Origin: Hirudinaria manillensis
Taxonomy: Eukaryota; Annelida; Clitellata; Hirudinida; Hirudinidae
Direction: 5' to 3'
DNA: 64,000 bases
NCBI GenBank assembly: GCA_034509925.1
Contig: JAVTLF010000015.1
Location: forward strand, 1-64,000
The notes beneath the pieces are model-generated. The model saw only the letters and a program-made list of their open reading frames with translations, ran no database searches and was not told the DNA's origin. Shown one piece after another: positions 27,501 to 36,500 of this stretch (position 1 is its first letter; every line of letters begins with the position of its first letter). A program made the position numbers and the translations under genes.

Positions 27501-30500
27501 TCGTGGGCTCACGCGAAAACTTGTTTATTCAATACAAACGATATTTGGCACAAGTATGCAATACCATAGCTCACTTATTAATTCCGAATTTGGCATTACT
27601 TGAGAAGTTATTCGAAAAAATGTACACATCTTATTCAACCCTCAAAAGATTTCAAAAGCTACAAACATAAAGCCTGAGCTAAATATTTAGGGCCCTTATT
27701 CGGATCAGCTCTTCAAGCGCTATATGAAGACCCACATCTTCAGGAAATCCACAATAGAGGCATAGAATCAAGGCGATTCTGATGCAGTGCATATGGCGCC
27801 TTACAAAAAAAAATTATTATTACTAACATTTATCATTTTTTAACAATACAACTTCTAAATGTTGTAATATTGCCATAAAGATATGCACAATTAATTCTTA
27901 CAACATTGTACAGTGAGAGCACGAGTGGAAGAATAAAAAGATTTTAACTTTCGTTTTTTTTTTTGACTAACCGATCATTCCTTTTCATTCATTATAGCAG
28001 ATGAAACGTTCTACTCGTCAACAAAAACTAAATTGCATACCGACAAAAATCGTTGCAAGATATGTAACTTGGTTGAAAATACAACATATTCGATAGCAAT
28101 TTATGTGTTAGCATCAGCGGATAGAAGTGAAGGAAGCACGGTAGTAGTCACTACTTTACCGAACACTTGTAAGTTATAAAAATTTAAATAAATTCTAAAT
28201 TTCTCAATTATTAGTGATATCTAAATAGAAAGAGAACCCAAAAAATATTGAGTTTATTATTATGACTTTTTATTTTAATGTAGCTTTATCAATTCCTGTT
28301 ATTGAGGAAATAGATACATCACAAAAGAGAGTGAACATTAGTTGGTCTTATAAAGGCAGTACATTTATTAATGGCGGATGTTATTATTATATAGAATATA
28401 AGCAAGGTAAGATGGAGACTTCAACTTAAATTTATCTTAACTAGATTTATTTTGCATTTGATTTTTGCATAGTATTTTTCTATATATAGAAAATTCCAAT
28501 GACAACAAGTACTTGCAGTCTATGCCTGAATCAGATAAGTCATGGATAGTATTAAACGGTTTGCCGTTTGGATCATACAAAGTTAGAGTCATGGTAACCA
28601 ACTTAAAGAGTGTAGTTCGATCAAGTTCAAGTGTCATTTATTTCCAAGGTCATTAATTATATATTAACGGTTGATTATCTTGATTATTTCTTTAACAATT
28701 TATTTTTTTTTTTAATTTCAGACGAACCTCTTATCAATCGGACAAATTTAGTTTTTTCTATTCTTGGCATAATTTCTGCAATAGCATTATCATTGACGAT
28801 TATTTTAAAGAATTTTAAGAGGAATACCTACACGGGTAAAATCATTCATTGGTCATTTGTTGATATAAGGATTAGTAAAGTAATTGTAAAAAAAGTCTAA
28901 TTGCCTCCAAAATATTAAACGGATTGTTACTCGATGATTTAAACACATTTTATTAAAGTACGCTAGCAATTTATAAAAGACAGTGTTAGGGACCCTTTTA
29001 AAACCTTGCTAAGCTGATTAGCTTAGGGTTAATTCCTACAAATGTAAATCTGTAAGAATATGAGATTTGTATTTGTAACAATCTCTCAGACGGCAGATCA
29101 AAACTTCAATAAAAGTGTTAAAATTAAAATATTAAGCCGAGATATTGTATATGTATGAAATATACCACTAATATCCACAATATTTTTATCAATACTAAAT
29201 GCAGTTCATCAAGAAGAGCTGGAAAACCTTAATGGGATTTCAAATTATTTTCATTCGCTGGAACGTGAAATTAGAAAGTAAGTTTGATTACTAATGCCTT
29301 AATCTAGACCATGCTTTACGGTCAGATTAGTACATTCATGAGTTTTTAATACTGCCCGAGAGTTCTCCGGAGTCCTTCAGCCCCTGACGATGACACTCGA
29401 GTCGAAACTGGCCAATGAGCCTCTTGAACTTTTTTTTTTACAAAATTGTAATAAAAGTTCGAGAAATTCGGATCAAGTGATTGATTGGAATCTCGACTTA
29501 TTTAAACTACCTGTATTTAGTAAACATTGTGGAAAAAATTAGTAAAGTTGTAAACATGGGTCTATAATTAAAAAATTAAATTTATATTATGATTGGTTAA
29601 CTTTATTATTAAGCCGATCAATATTCAGAGTCTTTCGACATGAAAGACGGTCTTGAGCGTTAATAATGTAATTATTAACTTAAATAAACTTTACCTCACA
29701 TTAATTAGTTTGTGAATCACCGGGGTTACAACAGTATTTCTGCTGTTGAAAGTGGGCTTGTATATCAAAGTATGTTTGAATGAAATTTTAATCCATGTTA
29801 TCTTAAAAGTAAATATTTATGATGCTAGAAACTCCTCCTCGGAGCTTTCTGACAGGGATCCTCAGAGAAGGCCCCCCATCTTCGAACGTTTCGGCCCTTT
29901 GAAACCCCTGACGTTCTCCAGGGGTGGGCCCCATCCGGTGATCAGCCGGATGTCCCTGTCGGTTTCCATGTGCGGACTCAAAAGCTTAGGCTTTGGAAGG
30001 CTCTCATTGGCCTCTTTATGCCATCGCGTGCCGGACTGGAGCGACTACAGAAAGCTCTCGTTGGCTTCTTTCGTCGCTGCACTAACTCGCTGAAGCGACG
30101 CCACCTAGCCCCTACGATTCTCAGTGGCCGTCTTTCCGTCATCCCTGCCGCCCAACAGTATCGATTTGGGCTTTAAATTTTCTTTGCAGCGGCGCGCGGT
30201 AACAGACATTTCCGTCACCGGCTCCGCGCCTCTCGGGCGATGAATTACTTAGGTGGATTTAATCTGACCGGAGATCGGCAGCTTTCTCCGGTCCTTTCAC
30301 TGTGGCATCCGAAGATGTTTCCTTGCCTCTCATTTGCCAGATCCAGAACGAAGCTGCCTCCGCCGATTTAGACATCTTTGTCATCGTCTTCGTTCTTTCT
30401 CGGCTAGATAGGCCTATTTTCGTGAGGAATGCGTATGTCGACTTGCCGACTATCCCCCTTGCACCAACTTCTTTTGGGAAGAGGTCAATTCTGAAACCTT

Positions 30501-33500
30501 TCGCTTCCAGGTCCACCGCCAGATCTGCATGCTTTCAGCGCATTGCAGTATTGCATTCTGTCCTCCCATGGGACCGTCAACTCCACCAAAATGTCACGAC
30601 GGTGACATCAACACCATATCCGGCCTCTTGCCACTCTCAATCAGCACCTGGGGATAGTGCCTCATTCCTTCAAAGTCGGCTGCGACTGTCCAATCGTTTG
30701 TCTCTGCAAGGATGTCCTTTCTTGGCGTTTTACATCGCTTTCTACAGAGGTGTGCTCAGCCCTCGCGCAGGAAGTAAATCTTCCGCTGCTTGGAGATTGC
30801 GCGCGATTTTGCTCTGGTTACTGCTGCTTTGGTGGTCTCACACACTTCTCGAAGGACCTGATTGTGTCGCCACGTATACCGACCATGGGCAAGGGCGTAT
30901 GTGCAGTTGCTGAGCATATGATGCAATGTCTCGGCTCCGTCGCAGAGTCCACATTTGGCGTCTTCTATTAACCCATACCTCCTTAAATTGTCCTTGAAAG
31001 GCAACTGATCATAAATCGATCTTACCGCAAAGGCCAGCCGGAGCGGGGACAACATCCATAAATCGCTCCAGGATCACATCCTCCCAAGTTGTCCACTTAC
31101 CCTGGTGTGCTAACTGTACGGCCTTTGTGACTCGATCTTGTTCTTCTTTCTGCCTCCTCTCCTGGCCAATCATCGCACCTCTAGTCGATGAGCTGGCCTG
31201 GGACCATTTTTGGAAGTGGTTCCATCCCACTGCGTGACGGTCTGTCTGGATAGGACCTCTTACTTCTTCGAACACCAGTACATTTACTGACTCGTCGATC
31301 TATTTCTGCGCTCGGAACTTCTTTCCAGATCTGAGCAGTGGATTAACTTCGCGGATCCTGTTGTCCGCGGAGTTATTGAGCATCCACTGCGTTCGGATTT
31401 TGGAGAGTTTGTACTCTCCACGATGGACCTAAGTGGCAGTCTAAGGCTCGCGCTCCTGCTGTAGAGGGCAAGCGACGACAATGCTGGAGGTAAACCCAGC
31501 CATGTCCTGGTGTGCCGGTTGACTTTCCTCTCTAACCCCTCGACCGCCGATAGACCAATCTCATAGATGGTCAAAGGCCAAAGGAATCTGGGCAGGAGCA
31601 CAGACTGCAAAAGCCACGCTTTGAAACGACCCTGGAGCGGCGCCGCCTCGATCGCTTACAGCCCCTTACTGGTTTGCGTGACTATGGCGTTCTTCATGCT
31701 CTTGTCGATGAGCGATTCGTCAAACATCCTTCCTAGGCTCTTCACAGGCTCCTCGGATACTGTGGGGATTCGTTGTCCCGCCACCTCGAAGAACGCGTCC
31801 CTGCAAATTTTCCCTCTAACCAAAGAGAGACTCCTGGACTTCGCAGGTTTGAAGGCCATACGACACCATCCTAGCAAGTCGTCCAGCTTGTCCAGGGTTT
31901 CCTGAACGATTCGCTTCCTATTCATAATCAGGGTGGTGTCGTCCATGAATGCCTTTATTGGAGGCATGTACACACCCTTACCAATATGCGCCTCTGGAAT
32001 GTCGGACCCAACTGCCTTCAGTAGGATCTGCATCTCCAGTACGAACAAGGTCGGAGAGATCTCACACCCCATGGCTATCCCGACCTCCAGAGGAACCCAT
32101 TTCGTCGTGTACGCTTGGGTGGAGAAACGCATCATGAACCCGTTAAAATATTCCTGGAGGATATGGATAACGGGCCAACGTCTTCCACAGGAGTTGATGA
32201 GGCACCGACCCATATGCGTTTGCTAGGTCCAGCCACACTACGTACAGACTTAACCGGCCCCTCCTGGCTCTCTGGATCGCCTCCCATATCATGTTCGATG
32301 CAACCAGGTACACCTGGAACTCCTCCCTTTTGGAAAGATATGTCAACGTAATGGTTAGCCATCACAAACTCTGTGAGCCTCGATGCCATTATGGAGAAGA
32401 ATATCTTCCCCTCTACATTCAGCAGTGATATGAATCTGAATTGATTCAGATCCCTGGTGTCTTTCTCCTATGGAATATAGATGACCTCTGCCTTTTTCCA
32501 TTCATCGTGGATCGTGGCGGAAGACTACGCCCCCTCGACGAGGGAATACAGCAGATACAGTGTCTTGGGGCATCTCTTGTACAGGAGATATGGAACTCCA
32601 TTGGGTCCTGGCGCTGAGCGGTTTCTCGCTTTTCTAACGACTCTTCTCACCTCCTCGAGTGAAGGAGACGCCATACAAAAGGGGCTGGCTGGCAGCGGCG
32701 CCGCCGGAATGTCCAGCCTTTCCTGAAGAGCTTCGTGCTGGAGGAGGTCACTATAGGTTCTGACTAAGTGTTTCTCAAGTTTTTCTTGCTCTACAGTAAG
32801 CACACCCGATTTTGGAGGATCTAACAGCGATCTCCCATACTTATAGGGATCGCTGAAGAAGCTTCTCATAGCTCTCCTCTTCTCGTACTTCCTCTTCCGC
32901 GCTCTTTCAGCTCCGCGCAAGTCCCTCACACGTCTTTTAACGTCCTCCCATAGGACGGAGAGTCCTTCTCTCTCATCTTCGTTGGCCACTTTCCACCGCC
33001 GGCTGAGCGCCTTTTTCTCGCCCTAAAGGGCGGTTAATGTCGCGCTGTCGCCTGGATTCATACACCTTCTGAGGTTCCTTTGCAGGGATGACCCCAAACT
33101 TTCCGACACATTTGTCTTAAATGAAGTCGCTGAAGGACTTCACTGATCCATCCTTCAGAACTTTCTTCAACCCTCGCTTCAGCTCCTCATCCAGTCCTGA
33201 CCAGCTTTCCTTATCGCTTCCTCGAGGGAACCTGATCCTAGCTCTCGGGGGGGGGGGGGGGGTCTTGTCTTGGGCATGAGGCTCGGACACACACGGAACT
33301 GTGGTGTGACTCCGGTCCGGTGTCGTCCGGCGTTTTAGCTACCCGCACCTTCGCAATGGCGACTTTGACGGTTTTTCGGACGGCGGAGCCCTCGCGGAGC
33401 ATACTATTATACTAATACAAGAAGCAAAAGTCAATATTCAACTTTTGGTTTGATGTAGGAACTAGTATTACAAATGTGCAATAAGCTGACGAAGACATTT

Positions 33501-36500
33501 TGCTGAAGGACACCTTGATATTACCATCGACAACATAAAACCACTGATATAATCAAGTTATATGACACTGTTATCATACCCACATTTGCATTTGTTACAT
33601 TAACATAGTGAAAGCAGTTAGGAAGGTAATTGAGAAGGGAAACACCTTTATACTCTGGAATAAAAAGAAATCCTCAAAATGTTAAGGTTTTGGCAATCTT
33701 TTTAATATTTTTTCACACATGTGTGTTGATGCTGGAATTAAACATAGAAGCTACTGTAAATGCCTAATTGAATGAAAGATTCCTGTAATTGGATGGATTT
33801 TCAGAATGATCAATACAACTAGGAAAACGGTTATTTCCAACTGAGGAAAACCCACCCAATTTGGAAATTGAAAAGTGGAAAACAACTGCAAAATTTGAGT
33901 CTGGCACAATAAAAAAATGGGTAAATGCAATTCTCTTTCAAACGAATAGAGCATGGAATACATTTCAAAAGGAAAGAGATGAAAGTCCACCCCAAATTGA
34001 AAATATAGAAGAGTTAGATAGACAATATATTCTAGTCTAGATGGGGTTCATGAAATAAAAATAAATTTTGAGAAGTTTGCGAAGCTATTGAGAGGCATAT
34101 GCTGGTAATCAAAATGCCAGTTTGTTAGCAAAATGCTGCCTCAGAGGATGTCAGACTCCTGAAAATGCTTTGAATCATACCATTGACATGATTGACATGA
34201 TATCAATCTATGCTACCAGATATCTGCTAGGTACTCCTAGAAGCTCACCAGTGGAGGAATGAAAGGAATAGTTTGTCTTAGCTTTGATGACAAGAGTCAC
34301 CCTACATTGAATATGTGCATGGGATAGAAAAATCAAGAATATGATGTACTTCTATCATTTCCAAGCCTAAGCCATGTTGAACATGTTGTTCCAGGATCAG
34401 GTAAGTCTAAAGGCATTTCACAGGAGATTTTGTCCATGAATGGCAAATCAAATAATTTTCAAATTATGATAGAACATCTCTGAATACAGGTAAGCAAAAT
34501 TTGATTAATCTGGCAAATGGGACTTCATCTTCCCAGAACTCTTCAGTTAAGTTGTAATCGTTGTAAGAACAACACCTATTTCCTCTAAGCTCACTGATAG
34601 GGATCCTCAGATGAGGTCCCCATCTTCAAACATTTCAGCTCTTTGAAACTCCTTATGCTTTCTGGTCATCAAGAGCAAGAAACAGCTGCAATGTGGTTTA
34701 CATATTATGGAATGAAATTGGGCAACCTTTCCAAAAGCAAAGAAATCAACCTTAAAGCTTAATTAACCTTTGAAAAATAATTGAGGTGTATGTTAAATAT
34801 ATTAAACAAGAATTGGTTTTAGCACTGAATCAGTGTTGTTAAAAAAATCTATAAGAAATATGTACGACCATCATGGATCAGCTTCAAACATGGTCCTCAT
34901 AATCTAATATGAGTGAACTTTGATATTGTTGAGCTACATCTAAACAACAATCATGTTTTTTTAAACCAAAATAGAGCAGCTGCATATACTTTCTCATCGG
35001 TGTGCTAAAAATGTTCAACCGGTATTTGTCATGCTATAGGCATATAAACCAGCTTTAAGACACCTTGCATTGCACCTTGCTGATTCCCATAACCTAAATG
35101 CATTTGCAGTGGAGGTTCCACCATTTTTTAATGCCATGTTATCACTGTCATTAGCATTTCTTATTCTTATTTCCTATGTCTCAAAGAGTTGAAGTACATT
35201 TATTTTAGACATTTATGATCAGTAAATCCTTGGGACAATGCATTTCTCAGAACCAGTAAGGGGCTTCGAAAGAGTTTTCAATGAGTTCCTCAGTGACAAA
35301 AACCAGGAAGTAGCCGTAGTCAGTAGGATGACCGACGGTCTGAAAGCGATTGCTGAATCGCCGCTACAGGGCAGATTCAAAGTCTGGTTCCTGCATTTCG
35401 TTCTGCTACCAACACTAACCATCTACGAAATAGGCCTGCGGTCGGTAGAAGATATGGAAAGGAAAATAAATCGATGTGCAAGGAAATGGTTCGGGTCGCC
35501 GCCTTTGTTATCGTCCGTCGCCATGTACAGCAAGAGCACACGGTTGAGGCTGCCCTTCAGATCCATTGTTGATGAATACAAAATCAGAGCGGAATGGTCG
35601 CTCAACAACTCCAGTAACAGCAGGGTCCGCGGTGTTATGCCGGAACTCCGCTTAGGAAGAAAATTCAGAGCTCAGGAAGAGAAGTCTGAGGCAATTCTAG
35701 CCCTCGAGTAGAAAAGCGGACCCTTTCAGGCAGGCCGCCGTGGAGTGGGATGGAACCACTTCTCAAAATGGTCCACAGCGAATGTGTAGACAAAAGCTGC
35801 CATGATAATCCAAGAGAGAAGGCGAGAAATGGAAACCGAAAGGATTGCGCTGGCAGTGCAGCAAAGCCAACGAGGCTAGTGGACAATCTTGGAAGATGTC
35901 ATATAAAGATCCATCACATGGAAAGACATTTGGAAATAGCCTCCCCTCGGCATTCCTCATAAGATCGGTCTATGACGTGCTTCCTTCCAGCTTGCAGATG
36001 TGGGGGTAGCTCAAGGCGATGGCTGTGAACTCTGCGGAGACTGTATACAGTCAATGCATGCTTTCATCTTGCACTTACGCCCTTGCTGACGGTCGCTATG
36101 CATGGCGACATAATCAAGTCCAAAATCAAGCGGGTCGTGGTCGAGGCGGCAAAAACGGCATGCTCCCAGGCAAATGCCCGAGAAATCGCGGCACCGGGAA
36201 AAATATACTTCTTAAGAGAGCTTAACACAGCATCGCAGAAAGAACATGGACCAAAGGAGGAACTTGCTGTCCATAGCCAAAGATTGGACAATTTTCAGCG
36301 GTCAAGCTGTCGATTGAAAAGGATACAGCGCCCGTATGATGCACATAGAAGTCGGATTGAAAGGGCTGGTAGGCAAGTCTATTTATGCCTTTCTCAGGGG
36401 AATGGGGCTTAGATACAGGAAGGGAAAGCATTTTGTCCATAAAATAGCCGAGACCGCAGATTCGGCTTCTCACTGGATTTGGATCAAGAAAGATGGCAGG

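Larger units (their letters stand above)
24464..27670 (+). mobile_element. Tc1/mariner relic containing other elements
   Basis: The left end cagtgagtgtaaaatgttacaaac matches, inverted, the Tc1-type ends near 37580 and 57100. Transposase remnants lie at 26560-27365, including TWNGLKKCLETLIKSL near the C-terminus. A LINE tail and a pogo-like element lie inside, so the copy is old. It has many stops and frameshifts. Confidence 0.6.

Noticed and set aside
29746-30913. Plus-strand frames of 68-203 codons as genes
   Set aside because: They are antisense to the LINE protein, whose finger and tail motifs read on the minus strand.
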